This document shows positions 8,873 to 19,798 of a DNA stretch of 39,618 bases, piece after piece (within the stretch, counting starts at the first letter, position 1; every line of letters begins with the position of its first letter). This stretch comes from Diphasiastrum complanatum (lineage: Eukaryota > Streptophyta > Lycopodiopsida > Lycopodiales > Lycopodiaceae). Under the pieces are notes generated by a model. It searched no databases and had not been told where the DNA came from. It saw only the letters and a list, made by a program, of their open reading frames with translations. The stretch covers positions 1 to 39,618 of the forward strand of contig MU835382.1 in the NCBI GenBank assembly GCA_029204225.1, read 5' to 3'. The position numbers were made by a program, and so were the translations under genes.

Positions 8873-11094
8873 CTGATCAGGAACCAAATCGAAAATAATT
8901 TAGTTAGGCCATTCAATAGTCTATTTACCTTTCGTATATCTGGAGCCCCAAATTGCATGATATACCACTCTAAGAAGTCTTGTATATTGCGGATGGATGA
9001 CCACATAGCAAAAATTGTCCTTAGAGACAATGAAGAAAAATGATTGTACTCTTTTCCATTTAATGTATGTGAAATTTGAGAATTTTTCATCACACGCGTT
9101 TGATCTTTATTGAATGCCATCAATCTAATTTTGGCTTATAAATTTACATGCTTTTTTGAATTTTTGATATTCAATTGATCTTATTGTGTATCGAACTTGA
9201 GCTCATCTATAAAACCATTGGAATAGTTGAATGATGTAACTATTTTTTGAGGTTGTTCCACCATGTTGTGTATTTCGATGAAATGCTGCTCTTGCCTGCC
9301 AATGTGATTTCTCCATTCCTTGTGAGGACCATATACTCAAACTGCCATACTTTTTTGCAAAAAATGATGTATGATGCCTTAGTATGTGCTGCAATATCAA
9401 AGATTTATGCATTGGTTAGAATCTATCAAGCAAGTTATACTAAGATTATAAAATTGTAAGACACTGTTCAAATGTATCTTACCATGTAGTGGGTGATGTG
9501 ATCTGAGCCCCAAGCCATCCGAACTGCATCTACAAACTCTATTGCTATTTTCTCCAATAGGAGTGCATCTGCATATGAAATTATGTCTTTTCTAAGCACT
9601 TCAATCATATTATCGAGCTTTTTCCAAACTTCAACCTTCTTTACCCTTGTTGTTCCTTTATCTTCAAAGTCTTCTGTTGCAGAAATAACATCTTTCCAAA
9701 CCGAGTATTGGATCTGAGACAACTCTTTAGAATAATTTGATAAAAATCGACGAGCTTTGACTCCTCCTATGCTAGGTTTATTGGGTACGTTTCCTGTTTT
9801 TTTCGAAAGCTTTTCATTTTTTTGTAGTTTAACATGGCCTTTATGAAGGCCTGCTTTTGACAACACTTTCTCTAATCGAGCCATTGCTTGTTTTGATGCT
9901 GACTCTGGCTTAGTATTCCATGCAAACAAGATATGAAGATATATTAATTTCTCTATGATCCTCACCTCTCCATGAAGTGTGCAAATATGCACATTTTGTA
10001 AAGGGATTGGTAATACTGGTTTCCAGTTGGGATCTTCAATATCTCTTGAAACTCTTGTGTTTCTTGAAATGTCATTTGATGATTTCATACAATATAGACA
10101 TGGATGTTTCAAATTTGCTCCATGAGATACATTAAACATACATTTCAATGACTTCAAGTCTCCAGCTAAATGCCATTCCACAAAAAATTCACCTCTTTCA
10201 GGAACACTAAATACTTTGCCATTCATATGATCCTTTATGATATCTGGATAACTTGTTCTGCTAAAAATCCAGGAAAGAACATTGTGATCCGCCTTGATAA
10301 CCTGTTCAACATATGGAATCACAAGTTTTTATATATTCAAAACAATTACCAAAAGAAATTGCACATGAATAACAACCATTTTTTACCTGAAAACATGCTA
10401 GCTACCATATGTTTTGTCTGATTGCACACTGAAGTTGAGATCCCTTGAGTCTGTTGCATTGCTCAATGCTCCATTCATGAGAGTAATACTTACTCTTTCC
10501 AACTTTTGTCCTTTTATAACTTCCGATTCATCTAGCTTGACCACCAGAATAAGTTTCTCATATTAACACTTGTAATATTATAGAATTTCACTATAAATCT
10601 CAATAAATGATTCAAATCCACAAATAAGTTGTTGGTAGAATTATATGACAAATTGCCAGACTTTGAATTGTAAATCTCATTGATGTGAAAAGGGATTCCA
10701 ATGACGTTTTGCATACCCTTATTCAATACATCTCTCTCCAATCTTATCTGAAAAGGGCGAGGAATGAGAAATTTTCTTACATGCAATTTTCCAAAAGCCT
10801 CTTTAATAATTTTAAATATACTGGCATATATGCCTCCCTACTAATACCTGAGAAATCACATGCTCCCTGAATTAACGTTCGGTCAATTACCTTACCGACC
10901 TCGTTCTTCAAAGCCTCAGTGACCTTGCACTTGATTCGAGAATACCGATTATCGTCCAATAAAGACTTTGTGGACTTGGTTGTCAATACCGAACTCAGTG
11001 ATTTTTCGATCAGGTCATTGTCCTTCAGATGCTCATTTGCAACCAATGCTGATCTGCAAATGATTATGAAAATCAAGAAACCCAAATAGGACAC
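8672..11094 (-). CDS. unrecognised multi-exon gene, possibly transposon-derived
   Basis: Minus-strand gene built from exons near 11054-10777, 10786-10560, 10557-10407, 10301-9483, 9388-9241, 9124-8929 and 8872-8672. Introns 9482-9389 and 8928-8873 have GT-AG ends and join at codon boundaries, which strongly supports splicing. Landmarks: EWHLAGDLKSLKCMF followed by CLYC (possible zinc-binding pair), a Lys-rich linker, then FAKKYGSLSIW and ARAAFHRNTQHGG. The pattern reminds me of large uncharacterised, probably mobile-element-linked proteins in animals and early plants; I cannot name the family. Frame breaks near 10786, 10557 and at the 10406/10301 junction suggest partial decay or misplaced borders. 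No TIRs were found. Confidence 0.55.
8929..9124 (-). CDS. penultimate exon of the unrecognised gene
   Basis: Follows an acceptor TTAG near 9125. Contains WYIMQFGAPDIRK and ends AAG|GTAAAT, phase 0. The join to the upstream exon is off by one base with the borders I can see. Confidence 0.45.
9241..9388 (-). CDS. exon with ARAAFHRNTQHGG motif
   Basis: Starts after ATTGCAG, in phase with the previous exon. Reads HILRHHTSFFAKKYGS and the conserved-looking ARAAFHRNTQ block. The donor near 9240 is approximate. Confidence 0.55.
9483..10301 (-). CDS. main exon of the unrecognised gene
   Basis: 273 codons. Acceptor ...GAACAG before 10301 and donor ATG|GTAAG after 9483. Contains the GDLK and CLYCMKS motifs near its N-terminal third and a Lys/Ala-rich middle. 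It is the longest clean coding segment of the gene. Confidence 0.65.
10777..11054 (-). CDS. upstream exon of the unrecognised gene
   Basis: Follows acceptor TTTGCAG. Charged, Lys/Ser-rich protein (for example ALVANEHLKDNDLIEKSL). It passes to the next segment (10786-10560) either by an unusually short intron or by a frameshift. Confidence 0.4.
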
Positions 11095-11138
11095 ATAATA
11101 AATGTCATGCTACTTCACAAAACTAATATAAAACTGAT

Positions 11139-11417
11139 TCAAATCCAATTCTTTCTTGAATGCTTGAATGCTTGAATCCTTTTTCTTCGTTGGCCTCCAT
11201 TTAGCGAAAGCTCATCAATGTCCTTCAGAATTCTTTTTCGCTTGTTTCTTTTTAATTTCTTATCTAGTATCAACCCTTCAGACTCCATCCAATGGTTGAT
11301 TTTCATCCAACCATGGATAGCTCTCCTGGGTAGCACAATCTGAGCCGTTGATATTGAAACTTCTCTATCCAATGGAGCTGTACACTCTTGTGCACTGATG
11401 GAGAGTCTTGTAAGCAC
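11139..11417 (-). CDS. unknown basic ORF, possible 5' exon
   Basis: 92 codons, ending in a Lys/Arg-rich stretch (KKLKRNKRKRILK). It could be the first exon of the minus-strand gene or unrelated. Its N-terminal half overlaps a MITE-like sequence with CCATCCAATGG, which makes the start doubtful. Confidence 0.25.
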   Translation of the reverse strand: MLTRLSISAQECTAPLDREVSISTAQIVLPRRAIHGWMKINHWMESEGLILDKKLKRNKRKRILKDIDELSLNGGQRRKRIQAFKHSRKNWI

Positions 11418-11419
11418 TG

Positions 11420-12075
11420 TTCACTTCGAAGCACTATGCCATCTCTTTGGTTCCTCGCGGAACTGAGTTGCGACGTCCCTGCTCGCGGCCAGCTTCCCTC
11501 TACGTTTTCAGCTCTGGCTTCTTTGAAGATTTTTCAACCATCTCTCTCTCTCTCTGAGTCGTGGCTGTCCACGACCTCTTTTGATTAAACTCACACTGCT
11601 AGGGCACCCTCCTCTGTGTTTCTACAGCTTGGAAAATAGATCAGTATAGAGAGAAAACTTTGATTTTGTGCTCCCAAACCCCAAACCAGGGTTTTTTCCA
11701 CAAATCTTTTCTTGGCTTCCAATTCACAGTGTTCTGACAGGCCTATCCTCTTGATTTGAGGTTGTCCTACTGCTAGAACTTTGATGCTTCAATCTGTTTG
11801 TCAAACGGTGTCCGATTGAATGCACATTGACTGCAAACACCAAATAGCCTACTTCGGAATTTCAAAATTTCGTTTGCTAAGGTTCTGATTCAGCCGACAA
11901 ATCTTGTCTCTGAATCCTTACATAGTCTCAAGCTGACCAAGCTTCTGTGTGCTAAACTCTCTGTACCAGTGTTTCTCTTTTCGTCTTCAACCCGACGTAA
12001 ACCCCGAACTCTCAGAAGACACTTCCCTCGAAGCTCTCTTCAACGGCGATGCTGTACTGTGTACACTCCCTGTAC
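11420..12075. other. leader-like sequence of a minus-strand copia relic
   Basis: No coding recognised. 11985-12075 is clearly similar to 17101-17190, the sequence next to a second primer-binding site, so this is internal leader of the same retroelement family. A short TC run lies at 11538-11555. Confidence 0.45.
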
Positions 12076-12088
12076 GGCTCTGATACCA
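12076..12088 (-). other. copia primer-binding site (tRNA-Met type)
   Basis: The minus strand reads TGGTATCAGAGCC, the canonical Ty1/copia PBS complementary to the 3' end of initiator tRNA-Met. The LTR lies on the higher-coordinate side. Confidence 0.8.
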
Positions 12089-12341
12089 ACTTAGAATTTG
12101 CTTTGCACAGGAACACAGATAGAAAACACTCTCCACAGCAAGCTAACATAGCAACTGTATTTCTCAAAATGAAATTACACTATACATATAGTTGTTCACT
12201 CAGGCAACCCATGCATGACCCAGGTTGCCATTGGCAGGATGCGTGTCCCGTCGACTTGCCTCGTGGCGAGGCCAACTGATCTTTACCAACTGATAGGACC
12301 CACAGTACAGTAGCACAGTGATTCTACTTTAATTCTAACTG
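12089..12341 (-). repeat. probable copia LTR
   Basis: Adjoins the PBS and has inverted ends TTAGAATT...AATTCTAA, the usual TGTTAGAATT/AATTCTAACA ends with changed outer bases. About 253 bp. No second copy was found for confirmation. Confidence 0.5.
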
Positions 12342-13077
12342 ATTGGTATGTCTATATGACGTCTTTCTGGATGAGTTTTTCGGCTATAGTTTTTTAGTTG
12401 GGCCTCTACTATTTCTAGATTTGTTGCTATTGTTTTCGTGCATCATGTCTTTTTAGATGATACATTGATTTCTTGGACCTTTTGGAGCTTTTGGCATGCT
12501 GCTCTTCTCATGATATGGGCCTTGAGGGTACCGTGTGCCATTGCTACTTCTCATTCATGGGCCTTATGGATACCTTGGGCTTTTGACCATGCTGGTGCAC
12601 ATGTCTCCATTTTAGCTATCCTTTGTCAGGATGCTCTCTTTATGCTCCATGTTTCCTGGCATATTGCTTGCTTTTCTATGCTGTTACAGCGTGTCTATTA
12701 TCCTGCTTATGTTCCTACTTTTTGGTGCTGGTCTTTCGATGCTGCTATCTTTTCTTGAGGCACCTTGCACATATGGTTGATGGTTATGTGTATGATGCGG
12801 CTATTCACGATGAGTGTCCATCTTTTTTTTAGTTTCCTTATTGGCTTCCCGTTGCTGATGCAGTTCTACCTTCTCGAGCTTTTTGGATATCTTGGTATGA
12901 TGTCCCTATCTTTTGGGCTGATCCTCTACTAGCTTGGGCATTACGGATACCTTGGCATTCCTAGTTGCTGCTTGATCTTCTTCTGGTTCCTTGGCATTCT
13001 CCACATGCAAAACATCCAAGTGGCACTTTGGTCCATTGTTTAGCTGCTTGTTGTTGTGCAGCAACATAGATAACATA
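12342..13077. other. non-coding, degenerate GGGCCTTATGGATACC-like motifs
   Basis: Phrases such as GGGCCTTATGGATACCTTGG and GGGCATTACGGATACCTTGG recur several times at uneven spacing between 12515 and 12960. No protein recognised. The frames that stay open are rich in Trp, Cys and Phe and look accidental. Confidence 0.4.
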
Positions 13078-13440
13078 CTACTCTGAAGGACCACTCTCGT
13101 GATCATGGCTATAGTTCCATTGTTCATTAGCACGATGAGGTTCTGGTTTCATTAGATTAGCACTCTGTTCCGTTGGAGCTGGCAGAGCTAGTCGATCTGG
13201 AAATCCAAGGCCAAAGTTAAAAGGCTTTCCGTTAGGCCCCTTTGAATGAGTAGGTTCTCGATACTGAAGCTTAGCATATCTTTGCTGGATAATCCGAGGA
13301 TTAAACGAGCAAAAGGCTATTTCATAACCCGTATAATTGCACAAATGACAAATAGTATTTGTCATTCGTTGTTTCAACGTTGGACATTCATTCATAGTGT
13401 GATTGCCCGCACAAATTGAACACCAGACCGGCTAGAAAAA
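13078..13440 (-). pseudogene. gypsy gag zinc-knuckle part
   Basis: CSICAGNHTMNEC fits Cys-x2-Cys-x4-His-x4-Cys. A second knuckle (CHLCNYTGYEIAFC) has Glu where His is expected. Separated from the capsid part by stop codons. Confidence 0.75.
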
Positions 13441-13632
13441 AATCTTTGCAAACTTCTTAGATTCTTTGTTTGCTTTATCATGGAAATCTTCCAAGGTTTT
13501 GATCTTTTCATCAAGTTGAGACTGCATCTTTTCTAGCTGCATCTTTTGACCCAGTTTCTTGAACTCGTCGATCATCTTCTCTACAGTAGCTTTGATATTT
13601 GTTGATGCAATTGTGGCGGTTGTAGTCGTGGT

Positions 13633-14214
13633 TTACCCTGATGTATAAGGCAACATTCCAATATTTGGTTCTTCGTCAGAATCTTCGTCCTCCTCATGGA
13701 TTGCATCAGCCATATCGCTTTGTATCGTAGGATATTCATTATGGCGTTTCAGCTCGCGTCTAATCCGTTTGGGTAGACCTGCTAAAAACCACATAATCAA
13801 AACATCTTCATTGATTAGATCGGGATCACACTCATATCTGAGGTGTTTGAACCATTCAATATAATCTCTTATTGCCTCTCTCATTCTCATTTTAATTTTA
13901 CTTAAAAGGCAAAATGGATCTTCCATAAATTTTTTGGGTTTAAATCTCGTAATGAGAGTGGCTTTAACCACTTCCCAATCTTGTCGTTCTACTTCATCTT
14001 GGTTATAAAGCCAATCTTGAGCAGCTCCAGTTAAGGCCATAGGGAATAGTTGAAGTTTATCTTGTGGAAAGACTTTGCCATAAACCCTACACAATTCAGA
14101 AAAGATCTGGAGAAATCTGATGGGATCAGATAACCCATTGTATTTTGGTATATCCAGATGAGACGACCTCCTAACAATAATTGGTTGCGGGTTCGATGGT
14201 CCTTGTTCAGCCAT
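13633..14214 (-). pseudogene. gypsy gag capsid region
   Basis: Retrotransposon gag domain: a nucleic-acid-packaging structural protein. ATG at 14214. Residues include the typical LQLFPMALTGAAQDWLY and DYIEWFKHLRYECDP blocks and a final LAGLPKRIRREL. It stops at TAA 13635-13633, but the same frame continues with a coiled-coil-like Lys/Gln/Glu segment, a second stop near 13435, and then a zinc knuckle; hence a broken gag. Confidence 0.85.
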
Positions 14215-14261
14215 TCCACATGAAGACAATCAAACAATGAGATTCGATCTAGATTTTTCAA

Positions 14262-15532
14262 ACAAAATCCTGTATCAAATCAGATCCAATTAGGTATGTA
14301 CAACTTTATCACTTGGAAATAATCAGATTTCTGATCAAGTGTTTGACACTAAAAATGAGGATTTTTTTATCAAAATGGATCCAAAATTTGACAGTGGCTA
14401 GATCTGGTCAATCAGAACCTAAAAATAGTATTGGCAAAGGTTTCGTGGGTGACAAATAAACTCGGCGAAGGTTCTTCACTGTTATTTTTGATAAAAAAAA
14501 ATCACTAATCTGACTCTTTATTGACAAATATGGTAAAATTAACCTTCGCCGACTTTACAGTGAATAAATCTGAGATAGATAAACGTGTGGTAGAATTGGC
14601 AAATATGACAAGGAATAGGGTTTTTGCAGCTTGGTGAGAGTAAAAATAGACTTTTTGGAAGATCTTGATAGATCTAATCTTTGCTGAACTCACAAACGAT
14701 AAATTACTATATTTAGACTCTTCAGAAAACTCGATGAAGGATCTGATCAAGAATCAAGAGTAATACTGGTATTTTTGCAAAAAAAAAAGACTTTTTTTTG
14801 ACAAAAATATAACAATATGACAATTGATCTTTTGGGAAACCTTCGTCCAATTACTGATATTCAAAAATAGTAAGTGGGAGACTCTGGCGAAGGTTTAAGC
14901 AAAGGTTTTTCTCAGAAAACTGATATTTTTGCAGAAAGTTGTAAATTTCTCACAAAAGGTTACCGACAACTAGATGAACACTTTGGTCTTCTATTTTTGG
15001 TATTATTCTTCACCAACCTACCAATAGATAGATTTGAATCACACCTATGCACAATGAATCGGACGAAGGCTCTTTTTTTGTATTTTTAGAGTTTTTAGTG
15101 ATTTTTTCTTATGGTTTTTCTTATATTTTTGCAAATCTGCTGGGGATTAATCTTCGTTGTTCAATATGAAAAATCTGTGAGTGAAACTGAAGCTTCTTGA
15201 AACTCGGCGAAGGTTTTCTATAAGAGAATAAAAAGTTATCAGATCGAATGACGATTTTGTCTCCTTTTTGCTCAAATTTGGCATAATTGGCCGATTTTTG
15301 TTGTTTCCTTGGATTTTTCAAATCCAAATAGATCTTAAGAGTTGTGATCTAAATAGCTATCCTTGTTCAACAATCAAATTAGATTTCAAACAAGAAGATC
15401 CACTCAAATCAAGCAAAATCACCTTCAATTTAACTCTAAAATGCAATTTTAACCTTATTCAAGCCAAAATAAGATGCCTAATGCAAGCTAACCATATACC
15501 AAAAATGCTGCAATCTGAAAAATTGGCGTAGC
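14262..15532 (-). other. gypsy leader with repeated GGCGAAGGTT motif
   Basis: No coding. The motif GGCGAAGGTT or its complement, allowing one or two changes, occurs at about 14463, 14541, 14838, 14885, 15061, 15149 and 15203. Confidence 0.55.
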
Positions 15533-15550
15533 TCCCTGGCAACAACACCA
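15533..15550 (-). other. degraded primer-binding site, tRNA-Asp type
   Basis: The minus strand TGGTGTTGTTGCCAGGGA matches the plant tRNA-Asp PBS TGGCGCCGTTGCCGGGGA at 14 of 18 bases. All four differences are C-to-T or G-to-A. Confidence 0.75.
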
Positions 15551-15554
15551 AAAT

Positions 15555-15792
15555 TGTAGCGGGTTTGATTTCCTAGCCTATCCTCATCCCAAGATCCAAG
15601 CACTCAAGCATCAAGGAGATGAAGTTAGTTGTCACACGTAGGTTTATTCCCATCAGAGCGATAACATATCTCAGAATTCAACATGTATGGAAGATCTACA
15701 TCTAACTCTAACATCCATTAACCCTAGCATTAACACTACACAATTAACACTACATCCATTAATCCTCTGATCCTCAATGAGATAGATACTTG

Positions 15793-15891
<99 letters not shown>

Positions 15892-16416
15892 AAGCATAAG
15901 AACATACAATTCCAATAACATTCAGATCCAATAATTAGAAAATACAACAATTTCATGAGAGATGGAGAGAAAAGATAGAGAGCAATGACATTCACAAGTC
16001 CATTCCATAAGAGAGCTAATCTGCTTATATTGAAATAAAGATTTGAACATGATTTCCAAACTCGAGTTTGGCACTGTTTATAGTGGAGAGGAGGGCCTTG
16101 GCCTCAAAATCCTACTGGCCCATTTCTACCTCCCTAACTATTTAAACTTAAAAAAGAGTGGGAACCCATTTCCTTTTGGAGGGAATCAATTTGAATTTGA
16201 ACCAATTTTGGTGGGAGTCCCAACTTTATTCACTAACTTGACATTTAGACCTGCAACATTAAAAGTCCCAGAAAAAGGCCTAAGTCCTTTTATTAACTTT
16301 CTAATTGTCAAATCTCTATGTAATCCTCAGCTTGGACTTACACACGCAAGGTGCCAAATCCCTCTCACTTATTAGCTAGGGTTAGGGTTGCCTTGGGATC
16401 CACAAACCCTCCAACA
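15555..16416 (-). repeat. gypsy 5' LTR, 862 bp
   Basis: On the minus strand it begins TGTTGGAGGG at 16416 and ends CGCTACA at 15555, four bases before the PBS. Carries an internal (TC)47 tract. There is no second LTR in the window. Confidence 0.65.
15795..15888 (+). repeat. (TC)47 microsatellite
   Basis: Perfect TC repeat of 94 bp inside the gypsy LTR. Confidence 0.97.
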
Positions 16417-16617
16417 GTCTTTCACTGACAAGTTGATGTAGGTCAATGCTTTCCTCGCCTTCCTATCAAACACCTTAATGTTCGCTTCATTTGGCGGTCT
16501 TCTCTCATCACCTGTGACAAACCCCACAATTCCTTCTCTATCAGTATGTTTTTTATTTTGAATTTCCACACCGCATTTGCTATTTTCACTCAAAATGGAC
16601 TCTCCCATGTTTGTCAT
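16417..16617 (-). pseudogene. copia gag N-terminal fragment cut by gypsy LTR
   Basis: The minus frame ends RKARKALTYINLSVKDC, typical of the start of the copia gag (UBN2-like) domain, then runs into the gypsy LTR. The same INLSVKD block appears in the minus-strand copia fragment near 39150, so they are one family. Confidence 0.55.
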
Positions 16618-17192
16618 CCCAAAACTGCCTAAAACTTCAACTGTAGGCTAAAAGAGGTGTTTTGAGTACAATGGCGATGTCAGTAACTTATTTTGATAAC
16701 CTGCTAAAATTTCACACCAGGGCATCCCATCGCTTAGGTGGCGTTTTGCAAGCCAAGTCACTTTCCAAATATGAAATGCCTTTTACCTCACACTCCCGCT
16801 CTCTGAAAGGGGCAAAAGAGATTTGACGTCCACTGAGCATGTTCTCCACTATAATCTCTATTTTGCGGTACCGTACTTGCAGGTTTAGTTCGGGCGCCCT
16901 TCATTTGGAGTCCGTAGCCCTTTGTTTGGCCAAAATAGGCTAAGGGAGGCCCAAATGAAAGATTTTGTAGCTTTTTGAACTACTTCTTTTTTATGAAGTC
17001 CAATAGCCTTCAAAACGACCTTCACTTGTTAGGCCCTTTCAATGGATTTCCAAACAAAATTTTTTAATGCAATTGCCATGCCCGGTGCTTCACTTTTCGC
17101 TTTCTACCTACCGTAAACCCCGAATTCTCAGAAAAACTATTCTCCCGAAGCTCTCTTCAACGGCTACACTGTACTGTGTACACTCCCTGTAT
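16618..17192 (-). other. copia leader between gag start and PBS
   Basis: Non-coding. 17101-17190 is similar to 11985-12075. Confidence 0.45.
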
Positions 17193-17205
17193 GGCTCTGA
17201 TACCA
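17193..17205 (-). other. copia primer-binding site, second copy
   Basis: Minus strand TGGTATCAGAGCC, same as at 12076-12088, with homologous flanking leader. Confidence 0.8.
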
Positions 17206-18179
17206 ACTTAAAGTTCGCTCCAAACAGGATTTACAGAAAGCACTCTCCACTCCAAGCTCACATAGCTCGACTTGGAATCATAGCCTTGTGAGGTATATCA
17301 CCCTCTAAGTTTTATTTTTATGGATGCAACGCCCACATTCTAATGATTGGAGACTGATCTACAACATCACCGATAAGTGGCTTCTAAGCCTATCTATTCT
17401 TGTTGTTGGAATGTTTTTAGCAAAAGTGTGTTAGTGCAAAACACACTACCCTTGTGATTTGCACTGTAGTGTAGCTTATACTGCATCGATGTCCTACATT
17501 ACCAGTTGAAGGTTTGCTTGTATGAAGCATTAATATATGACTTGTGTCCATCGTTGTTCAAAATGGAACTATTGTGGCTATATTGCAGCGATGCACTGAT
17601 ATCAAACCATTACGAACTATTGGCATTTGTCCACGGTTGAGTTTGCAATGTATACTGCTCTTGATCTTTATCCTCAAAGCTATGCAAGAGCTATACTATG
17701 ATATACCACTACAAAAGCTTTGGTAATAGGTTTTCAGTAGATATGGGTTGTAACAATAACACTTCTTTATGCAATGCTATATATAGAATTGGATATAGAA
17801 TTAAACGTTTCTCAAAGACATCCAAATGCAAACACGACCACTTCACAAGAGTCACTAGCGTCTACTATTCAGGTTGGTGCTTCTCACATATCTCAATTTT
17901 AAAAAAAAAACCTAAAAACAAAAGCATGTCGGCAATGTAGAAGATTATTAATGATTGTATCTTTAAAAGAGCAAGGTGATTCATAACCAATGTTTTCACC
18001 TATCTCTTTTTCCAGCATGCATTACTGTGGCATACAAAATCATTGCTTATCGTAGGTTATGTGGTAATTCTCATTTATCGTAATGATATTCCTAGTATTC
18101 TAAGAGATTGATAACCCAATAAGTGGTTAAAAAACTCCTTTATTCAAGCATACATGTATTGTGTTTTTAAAGTCATGAT
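17206..18179. other. copia LTR remnant then non-coding
   Basis: The first ~80 bp resemble the LTR end at 12089 onward. After that there is no recognisable gene. Short phrases (ATTCAGGT near 17871) recur in the repeat blocks at 26053 and 28461. Confidence 0.35.
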
Positions 18180-18807
18180 TATGGTTTAAAATCAATATAA
18201 CGGTAAGATAGCTTGCGGACTCTTGTATAGCATGGATTTGCTCAAGAAGTTACGAGAATCGTACATTACTAGTTTACAGGTACAAATGTTGGTATGACAT
18301 GGAGTTGCCCCACATTTCCAAGCTTCTTATTTGTTTGCGATTCGCTACATATCTCATATAGCTTATCTTCAAATGCATAATGATTTATCAAATTAAAAGG
18401 ATAAGGTCCAGAAACCATCACACTGATTAGTATAGCACTTGCCTTGATACGGTAAAAATATGGTTCGGCCTATCACGAATAAGCAACCTTCAATAATGGA
18501 AGATTGGACTATGAATTACATTTACATTGCATGCTGATTAGTTAAGTAAACTTATTTTGTACATGGACAACAACGGACATTTAGCGTTGACATTTGTCTT
18601 CCTCACTGTACTACTTGCGAGGTTTTGTGTCGTGGGATGGTGGCAAGTACCAACTGGATGTCTTGAAATATGTTTTACTTTACGGTGCTTTACTAGTACC
18701 GTATGCTTTTCAGCTATGTTTTTCCTTGTTGGTTTATGAATAAAAACTTTTAAAAAGTTTTGATCTTGACTTGTCAAGAGGAGCTTTTGATATGTTAATC
18801 TCTCTCT
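18180..18807 (+). repeat. dispersed repeat copy (i), ends in TC
   Basis: Aligns with 26340-26927 and 28967-29710: shared blocks include TATAGCATGGATTTG, GATACGGT, TGGACTATG, GGGATGGTGGCAAGTA and TTATGAATAAA. No conserved reading frame. The 3' block contains AATAAA, then a TC tract into which a copia element inserted at 18808. Confidence 0.65.
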
Positions 18808-19731
18808 TGTTGGAAATTAAGCCCATAGTTTCCTCCTTGGTGAATGACTAATTTCTGTTTCATGATTTTTCCTGCATGTTTATTGATCATTGATCTAGGG
18901 TCAGGTGAAACCAACTTTGGTTCTACGTCTGCTCATATGATACCTGTAAGAATCACAAACTTAGACAACCAATTTATATGAAAAACGTCTACAACGGGCT
19001 TCCGGCTGATCTCCGAGAAAGGGTGACCAATCTTGTCATAGTTTCAAAGTTCATATGTCAAGTTTAATAACTTGAAGTCATTGAACACTTGACCGACTTC
19101 CACAAAACTTGCATTTAGAACAAGTTTGCAGAAATACACTATGTTTTCATCAACTTTGGCTTTTTCGCATTTCACCGAAATGCGACACTTGCATAGTTCA
19201 AAACCTTAACTATTTTTAACACATCTTCGGCTCTCTGCAAAAAATACAAAGAGAGAGAAAATTGCCAAAGGTCATCTACTTTCATGCGTTAAGCTGTTTT
19301 TAAGACATCGTCTTTTTAGAGCACCTTCAGCTTCTTGCAAAAAATGTGAAGAGTACTCACTCTGATCAGAACACGGACATCTACGACTCCTCAGTTTTTG
19401 ATCAGACGATGGTTGTCTTTGACGTCTGATGAACTCGCGTTATCATATTGCTCTTCCATTTATTTCAGAACTATACTTCACGTTGAATCTGATTTCAGTA
19501 GTACCACATACAAATCATCTCTAATCTCTTAAGTGGACTGTACTCTTATTTCAGAGTATGAATTAATTTTTTAAGATCTTGTTGGGCAATTAGAACACTT
19601 AAAGTTGTGATTACGTTTAGCATTTTATTAGACTGTTTTTGCATTTAGCAGCTGATTAGAACAGGAGAGCTGTTCTACAATATTCCTGTTGTCTTTTCCG
19701 TTCACGTTCTTCTATCTCCCTTGCCCCATCA
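18808..19731 (+). repeat. copia 5' LTR, promoter deleted
   Basis: Begins TGTTGGAAATTAAGCCC and ends CTTGCCCCATCA. 924 bp. Compared with the 3' LTR it lacks ~410 bp near 19353, which includes the TATA box, but keeps ~190 bp (about 19010-19200) missing from the 3' LTR. Confidence 0.9.
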
Positions 19732-19734
19732 GAT

Positions 19735-19746
19735 TGGTATCAAAGC
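19735..19746 (+). other. copia primer-binding site
   Basis: TGGTATCAAAGC directly after the 5' LTR, the tRNA-Met type PBS with one change from TGGTATCAGAGC. Confidence 0.8.
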
Positions 19747-19798
19747 TTAGCTCAAATAAACCAAGAGATTAAGTTTGTTCTATTTGTGTACTGTTATC

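Larger units (their letters stand above)
13078..16416 (-). mobile_element. gypsy-type LTR retrotransposon fragment
   Basis: In minus-strand order: LTR (16416-15555), tRNA-Asp-type PBS (15550-15533), a ~1.3-kb leader, gag (14214-13633) and a separated zinc-knuckle part (13440-13078). Protease, polymerase and the second LTR are absent, so it is 3'-truncated. The LTR start TGTTGGAGGG interrupts a minus-strand copia gag right after codons for INLSVKD, so the gypsy element is the younger insertion. Confidence 0.75.

Noticed and set aside
11281-11410. MITE with CCATCCAATGG ends
   Set aside because: Sequence looks like known plant MITE phrases, but I could not find two matching termini or a target duplication.
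12438-12832. Trp/Phe-rich membrane-like ORFs
   Set aside because: Odd composition, overlapping frames both open, degenerate repeat underneath and no conserved motif.
15736-15995. Arg-Glu repeat protein ORFs on the minus strand
   Set aside because: They are translations of the (TC)47 tract; the same applies to the frames at 24882-25103 and 26793-27096.
18557-18739. 60-codon hydrophobic ORF in repeat copy (i)
   Set aside because: The equivalent frames in copies (ii) and (iii) have early stops, so the frame is not conserved.
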